Positions 1-11,350 of a DNA stretch of 64,000 nt are shown here, one piece after another. Under the pieces are notes generated by a model. It saw only the letters and a program-made list of their open reading frames with translations, did no database searches and was not told the origin of the DNA. A program made the position numbers and the translations under genes. Each line of letters starts with the position of its first letter. Position 1 is the first letter of the stretch. The DNA comes from Achatina immaculata (lineage: Eukaryota; Mollusca; Gastropoda; Stylommatophora; Achatinidae): the NCBI GenBank assembly GCA_009760885.1, contig CM019701.1, positions 16,869,975 through 16,933,974 of the forward strand, given 5' to 3'.

Positions 1-11
1 CATACGCTAGA

Positions 12-234
12 TTTAACCATTACACCTTCTGCCAGGGAGTTTAACCATAACACCTTCTGTCAGGGAGTTTAACCATAACACCTTCTGTCAGGGAGTTTAA
101 CCATAACACCTTCTGTCAGGGAGTTTAACCATAACACCTTCTGTCAGGGAGTTTAACCATAACACCTTCTGTCAGGGAGTTTAACCGTCACACCTTCTGT
201 CAGGGAGTTTAACCGTCACACCTTCTGTCAGGGA
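12..234. repeat. 28-bp minisatellite, about 7.5 copies
   Basis: Each unit starts gggagtttaacc and ends ttctgtca. Seven full units run from 35 to 230 after a degenerate half unit. The last two units share a variant (ccgtcacacc instead of ccataacacc), so homogenisation has been local. No coding potential is visible. Confidence 0.95.
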
Positions 235-365
235 GCTTATTTATACTCGTGATTCAAGAAGAAAAAAAGTTTAATTCTATTTAAACACAAACAAATATTC
301 TAACCACGTCTCTGTTAATTCAGGTTTCCTATTAGTTCATGTTTCAAATAATATTGCGTGAACTG

Positions 366-1150
366 AACAGTTCAGATATAAGACAGCAAGCATGGATGTA
401 ATAAATAAACAGTTCAGATATCAGACAGCAAGCATGGATGTAATAAATAAACAGTTCAGATATAAGACAGCAAGCATGGATGTAATAAATAAACAGTTCA
501 GATATCAGACAGCAAGCATGGATGTAATAAATAAACAGCTCAGATATAAGACAGCAAGCATGGATGTAATAAATAAACAGTTCAGATATCAGACAGCAAG
601 CATGGATGTAATAAATAAACAGTTCAGATATAAGACAGCAAACATATATGTAATAACTAAACAGTTCAGATATCAGACAGCAAACATATATGTAATAACT
701 AAACAGTTCAGATATAAGACAGCAAGTATGAATGTAATACATAAACAGTTCAGATATAAGACAGCAGGTATGAATGTAATACATAAACAGTTCAGATATA
801 AGACAGCAAGTATGAATGTAATACATAAACAGTTCAGATATAAGACAGAAAGTATGAATGTAATACATAAACAGTTCAGATATAAGACAGCAAGTATGAA
901 TGTAATACATAAACAGTTCAGATATAAGACAGAAAGTATGAATGTAATACATAAACAGTTCAGATATAAGACAGCAAGTATGAATGTAATACATAAACAG
1001 TTCAGATATAAGACAGCAAGTATGAATGTAATACATAAACAGTTCAGATATAAGACAGAAAGTATGAATGTAATACATAAACAGTTCAGATATAAGACAG
1101 AAAGTATGAATGTAATACATAAACAGTTCAGATATAAGACAGCAGGTATG
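366..1150. repeat. 42-bp minisatellite, about 18.6 copies
   Basis: The unit contains acagttcagatataagaca followed by a variable segment (gcaagcatggatgtaataaa or gaaagtatgaatgtaataca). Because 42 is divisible by 3 and the unit lacks stops, both strands stay open for 160-270 codons, giving a 14-residue periodic pseudo-protein. Variants are ordered left to right (catggatg units, then two catatatg units, then tatgaatg units), as expected when new copies arise next to old ones. Confidence 0.95.
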
Positions 1151-1604
1151 AATTTATTAAAATGCATAAACTATGAAGAAAGTAGAAATAGCTTTATTAC
1201 TTAACGGCTACACAGTTGTGACGTTTCGGCGTGAGCCTTAATCATACAAAAACAAACAGGACGAAGAATTAGTTTCTAATTAACCCATTTTGGTATGAAA
1301 GCTTAACCGCAGAGCCTGGTGTATGGTTAAATACTTATACTCTAATTATTGCGTGTATATATTATCCAACTTTAAGACAGATGTAAATAAATAACATTTT
1401 GCAGGATTGTTTTTTTACTTAAAGTAAACCCGAGATTAAACTATTGTTCTTTTAATATATGATGTTTTATATTATTTACTTTTCTATAAGTGTATCTGCC
1501 TCATGGCAAGGAGAAACGTGGTAAAATTGTCGTGTTGTACTTCTTTACTGGTGTCCCTTCCACTCACAGTAAGTTGATATATTTCCTGGTCATTCCTTAA
1601 TTCA
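1151..1604. other. Unique AT-rich spacer with a retroelement-like motif
   Basis: No gene is seen. At 1224-1246 it carries tttcggcgtgagcctta, a motif that recurs in both arms of the foldback at 19806-20560. On the minus strand the motif reads aggctcacgccgaaac, where a GGC/GCC stem precedes GAAA. That resembles one half of a hammerhead ribozyme core, but the partner half is not intact. Confidence 0.5.
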
Positions 1605-4600
1605 GCTCTCTCTCTCCTCTCTCTCTCTCTCCTTTCTATTCTCTCTGTCTCTCTCCCCTCTCTCTCTCCTATCTGTTTCTCCTATCTCTCTCCACTCTCT
1701 GTCTCCCTCTCCTCTCTATCTCTCTCCTTTCTGTCTCTTTCCTCTCTATCTCTCTCTCCTCTCTGTCTCTTTTCTCTCTGACTCTTCTCTCTCTCCTCTC
1801 TCTCTGTCTCTCTCTTCTCTCTCTCACTTCTCTACTCTCTGCTCTCTATCCTCTCTGTCTCTCTCACCTCTCTCACTTCTCTCTCTTCTCTGTCTCTCTC
1901 TGTCTCTCTCTCTGTCTCTCCCTCTCTGTCTCTCCTCTCTGTCTCTCTCTGCTCTCTCTCACCTCTGTCTCTCCTCTCTCTCTCTCTGCTCTCTCTCTCA
2001 CCTCTGTCTCTCTCTGCTCTCTCTCTCACCTCTGTCTCTCCTCTCTGTCTCTCTCTGCTCTCTCTCTCACCTTTGTCTCTCCTCTCTGTCTCTCTCTGCT
2101 CTCTCTCTCACTTCTCTCCTCTGTCTCTCCTCTCTGTCTCTCTCTGCTCTCTCTCACCTCTCTCTCACCTCTGTCTCCCTCTCTGTCTCTCTCTGCTCTC
2201 TCTCACCTCTCTCTCTCACCTCTCTCTCTCCTCTCTGTCTCTCCTCTCTGTCTCTCTCTGCTCTCTCTCCCCTCTCTCTCTCCTATCTGTTTCTCCTATC
2301 TCTCTCCACTCTCTGTCTCCCTCTCCTCTCTATCTCTCTCCTTTCTGTCTCTTTCCTCTCTATCTCTCTCTCCTCTCTGTCTCTTTTCTCTCTGACTCTT
2401 CTCTCTCTCCTCTCTCTCTGTCTCTCTCTTCTCTCTCTCACTTCTCTACTCTCTGCTCTCTATCCTCTCTGTCTCTCTCACCTCTCTCACTTCTCTCTCT
2501 TCTCTGTCTCTCTCTGTCTCTCTCTCACTTCTCTCCCCTCTCTGTCTCTCCTCTCTGTCTCTCTCTGCTCTCTCTCACCTCTGTCTCTCCTCTCTCTCTC
2601 TCTGCTCTCTCTCTCACCTCTGTCTCTCTCTGCTCTCTCTCTCACCTCTGTCTCTCCTCTCTGTCTCTCTCTGCTCTCTCTCTCACCTTTGTCTCTCCTC
2701 TCTGTCTCTCTCTGCTCTCTCTCTCACTTCTCTCCTCTGTCTCTCCTCTCTGTCTCTCTCTGCTCTCTCTCACCTCTCTCTCACCTCTGTCTCCCTCTCT
2801 GTCTCTCTCTGCTCTCTCTCACCTCTCTCTCTCACCTCTCTCTCTCCTCTCTGTCTCTCCTCTCTGTCTCTCTCTGCTCTCTCTCACCTCTGTCTCTCCT
2901 CTCTGTCTCTCCTCTCTGTCTCTCCTCTCTGTCTCTCCTCTCTGTCTCTCTCTGCTCTCTCTCACCTCTGTCTCTCCTCTCTGTCTCTCCTCTCTGTCTC
3001 TCCTCTCTGTCTCTCCTCTCTGTCTCTCTCTCACCTCTGTCTCTCCTCTCTGTCTCTCTCTGCTCTCTCTCACCTCTGTCTCTCCTCTCTGTCTCTCCTC
3101 TCTGTCTCTCCTCTCTGTCTCTCTCTGCTCTCTCTCACCTCTGTCTCTCCTCTCTGTCTCTCCTCTCTGTCTCTCCTCTCTGTCTCTCCTCTCTGTCTCT
3201 CCTCTCTGTCTCTCTCTGCTCTCTCTCACACTTTTCTCTCACCTCTGTCTCTCACCTCTGTCTCTCCTCTCTGTCTCTCTCTTCTCTCTCTCACACTTCT
3301 CTCTCACCTCTGTCTCTCCTCTCTGTCTCCCCTCTCTGTCTCTCTCTGCTCTCTCTCACCTCTGTCTCTCCTCTCTGTCTCTCTCTTCTCTCTCTCACAC
3401 TTCTCTCTCACCTCTGTCTCTCCTCTCTGTCTCTCTCTTCTCTCTCTCACACTTCTCTCTCACCTCTGTCTCTCCTCTCTGTCTCTCTCTTCTCTCTCTC
3501 ACACTTCTCTCTCACCTCTGTCTCTCCTCTCTGTCTCCCCTCTCTGTCTCTCTCTTCTCTCTCTCATACTTCTCTCTCACCTCTGTCTCTCCTGTCTCTC
3601 CTCTCTGTCTCTCTCTTCTCTCTCTCACACTTCTCTCTCACCTCTGTCTCTCCTCTCTGTCTCACCTCTGTCTCTCCTCTCTGTCTCCCCTCTCTGTCTC
3701 TCTCTTCTCTCTCTCACACTTCTCTCTCACCTCTGTCTCTCCTCTCTGTCTCCCCCCTCTCTCTCTCTTCTCTCTCTCACCTCTGTCTCTCTTCTCTCTC
3801 ACACTTCTCTTCACCTCTGTCTCTCCTCTCTGTCTCTCCTCTCTGTCTCCCCTCTCTGTCTCTCTCTTCTCTCTCTCACCTCTGTCTCTCTCTTCTCTCT
3901 CTCACACTTCTCTCTCACCTCTGTCTCTCTCTCTCTCTCACACTTCTCTCTCACCTCTGTCTCTCTCTTCTCTCTCTCACACTTCTCTCTCACCTCTGTC
4001 TCTCTCTTCTCTCTCTCACACTTCTCTCTCACCTCTGTCTCTCTCTTCTCTCTCTCACACTTCTCTCTCACCTCTGTCTCTCTCTTCTCTCTCTCACACT
4101 TCTCTCTCACCTCTGTCTCTCTCTTCTCTCTCACACTTCTCTCTCACCTCTCTCTCTCTCTCTCTCTCTCACACTTCTCTCTCACCTCTGTCTCTCTCTT
4201 CTCTCTCTCACACTTCTCTCTCCTCTCTGTCTCTCTCTTCTCTCTCTCACACTTCTCTCTCCTCTCTGTCTCTCTCTTCTCTCTCTCACACTTCTCTCTC
4301 CTCTCTGTCTCTCTCTTCTCTCTCTCACACTTCTCTCTCCTCTCTGTCTCTCCTCTCTGTCTCTCCTCTCTGTCTCCCTCTTCTCTCTCTCACACTTCTC
4401 TCTCCTCTCTGTCTCCCTCTTCTCTCTCTCACACTTCTCTCCCCTCTCTGTCTCTCCTCTCTGTCTCCCCTCTCTGTCTCCCCTCTCTGTCTCTCCTCTC
4501 TGTCTCTCTCTGCTCTCTCTCACCTCTGTCTCTCCTCTCTGTCTCTCTCTTCTCTCTCTCACACTTCTCTCTCCTCTCTGTCTCCCCTCTCTGTCTCCCC

Positions 4601-4612
4601 TCCCCCACACCC
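1605..4612. repeat. CT-rich satellite with a duplicated block of about 615 bp
   Basis: About 3 kb of near-pure pyrimidine on the plus strand is built from ctctctgtctctc-type words with punctuating cac, cactt and tgctc variants. The segment near 1655-2269 is repeated at 2269-2885. Landmark words such as tcctatctgtttctcctatc recur at an offset of 614 bp, drifting to 616 bp later. From about 3230 to 4612 the block changes to a unit with ctctctcacacttctctctc. Long Ser/Leu-rich (plus) and Arg/Glu-rich (minus) frames are by-products. Confidence 0.95.
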
Positions 4613-4980
4613 TCCTGAATAAACGTAACTGCTGACTCAGCTCCACCTGACATGTCCAGTCTTTTCTGATTTCCTGGCCTGGTGTCAGCTGAGCTAGGTC
4701 AGCACGTGTCAGACTGTGACAGGCTGTTGACAGGTTGTCAGTTAAACACCCTCGTCACAGGTTACCACTCTCATTGTGAGCTCGGCTTTTGTCTTGCTCC
4801 ACCCCCCCCCCCCAGTGTGTGTGTGTGGCTGTATGCTGGTATGTTGCTTTGTATGTGTGTATATTGGTATGTATTTTCTTAGCTTTCTGTGCAGATTGTT
4901 GATGTATGTTAGTTTGTATGTGTGTCTTTATGTGTATGCAGCTTCATATGTGTTGTATTATTTATCTGAGGTGAATTTGA
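4613..4980. other. Unique spacer with a poly-C and GT tract
   Basis: No gene is seen. A C-run at about 4802-4813 is followed by a short GT microsatellite. The short frames here show no recognisable domain. Confidence 0.6.
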
Positions 4981-6806
4981 ATATTGTCCTCTGTAGATGA
5001 GTACTGTCCCATATTCATGAATATTGTCCCATATTCATGAGTATTGTCCCATATACATGAGTATTGTCCCATATACATGAGTATTGTCCCATATACATGA
5101 GTATTGTCCCATATACATGAATATTGTCCCATATACATGAGTATTGTCCCATATACATGAGTATTGTCCCATATACACGAGTATATATACATGAGTATTG
5201 TCCCATATACACGAGTATTGTCCCATATACATGAGTATTGTCCCATATACATGAGTATTGTCCCATATACATGAGTATTGTCCCATATACATGAGTATTG
5301 TCCCATATACACGAGTATATATACATGAGTATTGTCCCATATACACGAGTATTGTCCCATATACATGAGTATTGTCCCATATACACGAGTATTGTCCCAT
5401 ATACATGAGTATTGTCCCATATACACGAGTATATATACATGAGTATTGTCCCATATACACGAGTATTGTCCCATATACACGAGTATATATACATGAGTAT
5501 TGTCCCATATACACGAGTATTGTCCCATATACATGAGTATATATACATGAGTATTGTCCCATATACACGAGTATTGTCCCATATACACGAGTATATATAC
5601 ATGAGTATTGTCCCATATACATGAGTATTGTCCCATATACATGAGTATTGTCCCATATACATGAGTATTGTCCCATATACACGAGTATATACATGAGTAT
5701 TGTCCCATATACACGAGTATTGTCCCATATACATGAGTATTGTCCCATATACATGAGTATTGTCCCATATACATGAGTATTGTCCATATACATGAGTATT
5801 GTCCCATATACACGAGTATATATACATGAGTATTGTCCCATATACACGAGTATTGTCCCATATACATGAGTATTGTCCCATATACACGAGTATTGTCCCA
5901 TATACATGAGTATTGTCCCATATACACGAGTATATATACATGAGTATTGTCCCATATACACGAGTATTGTCCCATATACACGAGTATATATACATGAGTA
6001 TTGTCCCATATACACGAGTATTGTCCCATATACATGAGTATATATACATGAGTATTGTCCCATATACACGAGTATTGTCCCATATACACGAGTATATATA
6101 CATGAGTATTGTCCCATATACATGAGTATTGTCCCATATACATGAGTATTGTCCCATATACATGAGTATTGTCCCATATACACGAGTATATATACATGAG
6201 TATTGTCCCATATACACGAGTATTGTCCCATATACATGAGTATATATACATGAGTATTGTCCCATATACATGAGTATTGTCCCATATACACGAGTATATA
6301 TACATGAGTATTGTCCCATATGCATGACTATTGTCCCATATACACGAGTATATATACATGACTATTGTCCCATATGCATGACTATTGTCCCATATACACG
6401 AGTATATATACATGACTATTGTCCCATATGCATGACTATTGTCCCATATACACGAGTATATATACATGACTATTGTCCCATATACACGAGTATATATACA
6501 TGACTATTGTCCCATATGCATGACTATTGTCCCATATACACGAGTATATATACATGACTATTGTCCCATATGCATGACTATTGTCCCATATACACGAGTA
6601 TATATACATGAGTATTGTCCCATATATATGAGTATTGGCACATATATACGAATATTATACAATATACATGGGTATAGCCCAATATACATGAGTATTGTCC
6701 CATCTAAATGAGTATTGTCCCATATACACGAGTATTGTCCCATTTACACGAGTACTGTACCATAGACATGAGTATTGTCCCATATACAAGAGTATTGTCC
6801 CGTATA
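4981..6806. repeat. 20-bp minisatellite with a 501-bp higher-order repeat
   Basis: The basic unit is catgagtattgtcccatata, with a cacgagt variant and an occasional tatatata extension. The order of variants is repeated: the same run of subunits starts at 5412 and again at 5913, an offset of 501 bp. After 6309 a catgactattg variant takes over, and the right edge (6620-6806) is degenerate. The open frames of up to about 500 codons are artefacts of the 20-bp period (60 nt = 20 codons). Confidence 0.95.
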
Positions 6807-6843
6807 CATTAAAAGCAGATTGTTACATGAATATCCAATTAGT

Positions 6844-7083
6844 CTTATCTTATATCTTATATCTTATATCCTTCCCGTGCCGTTAGACGTCACATAGGGC
6901 TCGTAAAGTAGTTCGCCAATTTTTCCTGTCTTCGGTGAGTCTTTCAACCTCATCAAGGGATTTTATGCCTGTTAACTTGGCCTCTCTTAATAATGTCCTC
7001 TTCAGAGTTTCACGCGGTCTGCCTCTTTTTCTTCGGCCTGTTGTGTTCCACTTGATAGCTTGTTTTGGGATTCTCTGATCATT
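6844..7083 (-). mobile_element. LINE family B, 5'-truncated 3' end (C-terminal domain)
   Basis: The minus strand encodes the end of a non-LTR retrotransposon ORF2 protein. It shows the basic motif RRKRGRPRETLKRTL, then EDRKNWRTTLRAL before the stop near 6883. The Arg-rich GRPR block followed by DRxxWR is a common C-terminal signature of animal LINE proteins downstream of the reverse transcriptase. The element ends in a GATATAA-type repeat (6844-6872) and is flanked by a perfect 12-bp direct repeat, tatccaattagt, at 6832-6843 and 7084-7095. That is the expected target-site duplication of a severely 5'-truncated insertion of about 240 bp. A second copy with the same 3' end lies at 54641-54845. 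The LINE clade is not assigned. Confidence 0.85.
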
Positions 7084-7237
7084 TATCCAATTAGTATAAT
7101 GCACTAATAGTTACGTGTTCAGTATATTTTGGTGAGTCTCGTCTTATTTTGTTTAAACGATGTTCCCCTAACATAACTGTGTCAGGTACAAGCTTGCTCA
7201 ACCAGAGCGTGGGTGTAGCTGGTTTATAGCCCACTGA

Positions 7238-7258
7238 CATTTTCTGCGAGAAAATGTA
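7238..7258. other. Perfect 9-bp stem hairpin
   Basis: acattttct and agaaaatgt flank a gcg loop exactly. It lies in the unique spacer 7096-7330, where nothing else is seen. No function can be assigned. Confidence 0.5.
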
Positions 7259-7329
7259 AACTCACTGCGAGTATGCTACAAGAGCCACCAGTGTCAGCTG
7301 CTTTTTATAAATCAATGAATAAAATCTCG

Positions 7330-8105
7330 TAAATATATAAGTAAAATATTTTTAAAACTTCGTAAATGTATAAGCAAACTATAAAAATCTCGTAAATGTA
7401 TGCAGGCTATAGGAACTCATTATATATATATATATATAACAACCATAAAACTCATAAATCAGTAAAGAGAGCGCTAAAAACTCATAAATGAATACAAAGT
7501 CTACTAAAAACTCATAAATGAAAACAAAGACTACTAAAAACTCATAAATGAGTACAAAGAATACTAAAAACTCATAAATAAATAACAAGAATACTAAAAA
7601 CTCATAAATGTTTAAAAAGATTTTGATCGTATAAATAGACAATAGAAACTAATCATTGTGGAAACAAGCTAATAAAGTAAACATTTTGTGAAAATACTAT
7701 AAAAACACATAAATATGTAAGCAGAATATGAAAATTTATAAAAATAAACAGACCTAGAAAGAGTATAAATGCTTGAACAGATAAACCTGATAAACCTGAT
7801 AAACATATATGCAAACTATACATATCATGAAAGTATAAACAGATTCTAAATACTCATACAAGTATAAACAGTCTATAAATATTCATAAAAGTATAAAAAA
7901 GACTAAATATTCATAAAAATATAAACAGTTATAAAAATTCATAAAAGTATAAACAGACTATAAATATTCATAAGAGTATAAACAGACTATAAAAACTACG
8001 AACATAATATAAACACTCATAAACGTATAAACAGATTATAAATACACATTAATTATAACAGATTATAAGTGCTCATAAAAGTTTTTAAAAACTATAAAAA
8101 CTCCA
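7330..8105. repeat. Degenerate AT-rich tandem repeat
   Basis: Words such as aaaactcataaatg and attcataaaagtataaacag recur at roughly 27-30 bp spacing but with many substitutions. A short TA run lies at 7423-7437. This looks like an old array losing its periodicity. Confidence 0.8.
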
Positions 8106-8184
8106 GCAAATTTGATAGTGATCCAAATTTACACTTTGGAAAAACAAAAACGTAACAGTGAAACTGCTGTCACATCTTTATAGT

Positions 8185-8657
8185 GAGGCATACTGGTAGA
8201 GAAAAGTTATCTCTGTGTGTCTCTATACTGGTAGAGATAAGGCATCAGTGTGTATCTCTATTCTGATACAGATAGGTTATCTGTGAGTGTCTCTATACTT
8301 ATACAGATAGGTTATCTCTGAGTGTCTCTATACTGGTAGAGATAAGGCATCAATGTGTGTCTCTATACTGATACAGATAAGTCATTATCTGTGTGTGTCT
8401 CTATACTGATACAGATAAGTTATCTGTTTGTGTCTCTATACTGATATAGATAAGTTATATGTGTGTGTCTCTATACTGATATAGATAAGTTATCTGTGTG
8501 TGTCTCTATACTGGTATATATATATATAAGTTATCTGTTTGTGTCTCTATACTGATATAGATAAGGTATCTGTGTGTGTCTCTATACTGATATAGATAAG
8601 TTATCAGTATGTGTCTCTATATTGATATAGATAAGTTATCTGTTTTTATCTCTATAA

Positions 8658-8708
<51 letters not shown>

Positions 8709-9075
8709 TTATCTGTTTGTGTCTCTATACTGATACAGATAAGTTATCTGTGTGTGTCTCTATACTGATATAGATAAGTTATCTGTGTGTGTCTCTATAC
8801 TGATATAGATAAGTTATCTGTATGTGTCTCTATACTGATATAGATAAGTTATCTGTTTGTGTCTCTATACTGATATAGATAAGTTATCTGTGTGTGTCTC
8901 TATACTGATATAGATAAGTTATCTGTGTGTGTCTCTATACTGATATAGATAAGTTATCTGTGTGTGTCTCTATACTGACATAGATAAGTTATCTGTGTGT
9001 GTCTCTATACTGATATAGATAAGTTATCTGTTTGTGTCTCTATACTGATATAGATAAATTATCTGTGTTCTACGG
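8185..9075. repeat. 35-bp minisatellite with an internal TA expansion
   Basis: The unit is built on gtctctatactgatatag then ataagttatctgtgtgt, with about 24 copies. The left copies are more diverged than the right ones. Inside one unit the tatata core has grown into a TA run (about 8660-8703), a microsatellite born within a minisatellite. Confidence 0.95.
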
Positions 9076-9600
9076 TTTCCTCTTAGTATGAGTTATATTT
9101 TTCTGTGTTGTCAGCGCCGGAAAGTTGATATCCAGGAAAAAAAAGAATGTTTATCTATAGAGCTGATGTTCTGTGGCTGTGGGTTGTGCGGGCCGATCGG
9201 CCTTGTAATTTGCTTGAGATCACGCAAACGATCCTCGCTTGAAGGACAACCACAGACGTCGCTATGTTACACGCCAATGGTAGTTATCATTCATGTTATA
9301 CGAGTATGCTCATCCATCCATCCATCATCCATCCATCCATCCATCCATCCATCCATCCATCCATCCATCCATCCATCCATCCATCCATCCCAGTTCTTGA
9401 ACGCACAAGGTGACTGCAATTTTGTACCCCTATTATCTAACAGAAGAGATGACAGCGCTATACCGAGGATGCTAAGGAGAAATACGACGATACAAGTCTG
9501 TTCAAGAGACTACCACAGCAGAAGCTATGTTACTTGTAAGCAGGCTGTGGTGACACTAGGACACATGTAACTTAACAAACAGCGAAACCAACAATAAATG
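9076..9600. other. Unique spacer with a CATC microsatellite
   Basis: A catc tetranucleotide run (about 9311-9390) interrupts otherwise unique sequence. A 160-codon plus frame (9088-9570) spans it, but its only striking feature is a SIHP repeat made by the microsatellite. No domain is recognised and I do not call it a gene. Confidence 0.6.
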
Positions 9601-10130
9601 TAACAGAACTGGTTAATATTTCTCCGTGTTAGGTCTACAAAAACAATAACATCATAACAATTAATCACAAAAACAATAACAATAACATCGAAACATAATG
9701 AACAGCATCATCATTACCAACAATAATAAGGGTAATGTAGCCAACAATTGAACAGGCTAAACAACAACCAACATCATTATCAGCAACAGTTAACATCATT
9801 CTCAACAACAATCAACATCACTGTCAACAACAGCCAACATCGTTGTCAACAACAAGAAATATCGGTGTCAATAACATCTAACATCATTGTCAACAGCAAC
9901 CAACATCATTATTAACATCATTGTTAACAACAACTAACATAATTGTCAACAACAGTCAACATTATTATCACCAACAGCATATCAATATCAACCGACATCA
10001 ATATCAACAGCACCAACATATTTGTCAACATAAACCAACATAATTATCATCAACATTATCAACAGCAACCAACATCATTGTCAACATCAACCAACATCAT
10101 TATCAACAGCGGTCAACATTATTATGAAAT
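9601..10130. repeat. Degenerate AAC/ATC-rich repeat
   Basis: Words like aacatcattgtcaacaaca recur irregularly at about 20-25 bp. It probably represents the older flank of the cleaner array that follows. Confidence 0.75.
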
Positions 10131-10174
10131 GTAACTTTGACAGTGAGACATCATAATCAACTTCAGCTGCAGCA

Positions 10175-10485
10175 CGAGCATTAACAACATCAGCAGCAAC
10201 ATAAGTATTAACAACATCAGCAGCAACATAAGTATTAACAACATCAGCAGCAACATAAGTATTAACAACATCAGCAGCAACATAAGTATTAACAACATCA
10301 GCAGCAACATAAGTATTAACACATCAGCAGCAACATAAGTATTAACAACATCAGCAGCAACATAAGTATTAACAACATCAGCAGCAACATAAGTATTAAC
10401 AACATCAGCAGCAACATAAGTATTAACAACATCAGCAGCAACATAAGTATTAACAACATCAGCAGCAACATAAGTATTAACAACA
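10175..10485. repeat. 27-bp minisatellite, about 11 copies
   Basis: Nearly identical units of aacatcagcagcaacata plus agtattaac. One unit lacks a few bases near 10320. The minus strand stays open as a nine-residue periodic string, which is an artefact of 27 being divisible by 3. Confidence 0.95.
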
Positions 10486-10549
10486 GAAAACATGTGCAAC
10501 AGAAAGAACAGCAGTATCTTCATCTATAACACCAACATTAAAAATGTCA

Positions 10550-10715
10550 GAACAAAAATATCATCATGAACAACAGCCAACAACATCACCAGCATGAACA
10601 ACAGCCAACAACATTACCAGCATGAACAACAGCCAACAACATTACCATCATGAACAACAGTCAACAACATTACCATCATGAACAACAGCCAACAACATCA
10701 CCATCATGAACAACA
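10550..10715. repeat. 28-bp minisatellite, about 6 copies
   Basis: Units read catgaacaacagccaacaac followed by attaccat or atcaccag. The array shares AAC-rich composition with the two arrays to its left and probably grew from the same sequence. Confidence 0.9.
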
Positions 10716-11204
10716 GAAACGCAACTACACAAACATCTGCTCTTTTCTGTATGGAAACTGAAGGATCGCCATTTGTATGACCGAAGAGAAGAAATCATTT
10801 GACACTGCAAATTCTTCAGAGAAGAAACAACTGAATAAAATGAAAACATCAGTCCGAATACTTCATTTGAAAATAGAAAGAAAAGACAACATAGTTCTAC
10901 ATCAAGAGCACGCTAGGCAGGGTAAATATAAGGAAAGCAACCTTGCAGTTTTATGTGTAAATAAAGCTATATTTTAAAGATAAAAAAATCATTCGTCGAT
11001 AACTTGAAAAAAAGTAAGCAGTAACTCATTAATTACGCCCCGTATCCGAAGGAAACAACACATTGAAAATAAAATGAAACGTAAAGTAAAATAAATTGAA
11101 TAAATTAATATGCAAAATACCATGATTTGAAAATATAAGATGTAAAGTAACAATTTTTGAATATATTAAAATATGTAGGAGAAAGCTGGCAATTATATGC
11201 CATT
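10716..11204. other. Unique AT-rich spacer
   Basis: A 66-codon plus frame (10777-10977) is Lys/Glu-rich with no recognisable domain. No gene is called. Confidence 0.5.
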
Positions 11205-11350
11205 ATAAACGTGATGAAAGTAGATAAACGTGACGAAAGTAGATAAACGTGATGAAAGTAGACAAATATGGTGAAAGTAGACAAATGTGGTGAAAGTAGA
11301 TAAACGTGATAAAAGTAGATAAACGTGGTGAAAGTAGATAAACGTGAAAT
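11205..11350. repeat. 19-bp minisatellite, about 7 copies
   Basis: Units of gtgatgaaagtagataaac with small variants (acaaatatggtg). 19 is not divisible by 3, so several frames look periodic. Confidence 0.9.

Noticed and set aside
366..1150. Repeat protein of 14-residue units
   Set aside because: Both strands are open across the same array, and variants change residues freely. This is explained by a unit of 42 bp, divisible by 3.
2073..4622. 849-codon Ser/Leu-rich open frame and its Arg/Glu-rich minus-strand shadows
   Set aside because: It is pure translation of a CT-rich satellite. Several frames on both strands stay open because the words lack stops. There is no domain and no composition change at the supposed ends.
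4962..6467. Long Tyr/Gly/Trp-type periodic frames on the minus strand (up to 501 codons)
   Set aside because: A 20-bp period without stops gives open frames in all three minus phases with the same 20-residue repeat. No start or end distinct from the array edges.
9088..9570. 160-codon plus frame with a SIHP repeat
   Set aside because: The only regular part is made by a catc microsatellite, and the rest has no recognisable domain.
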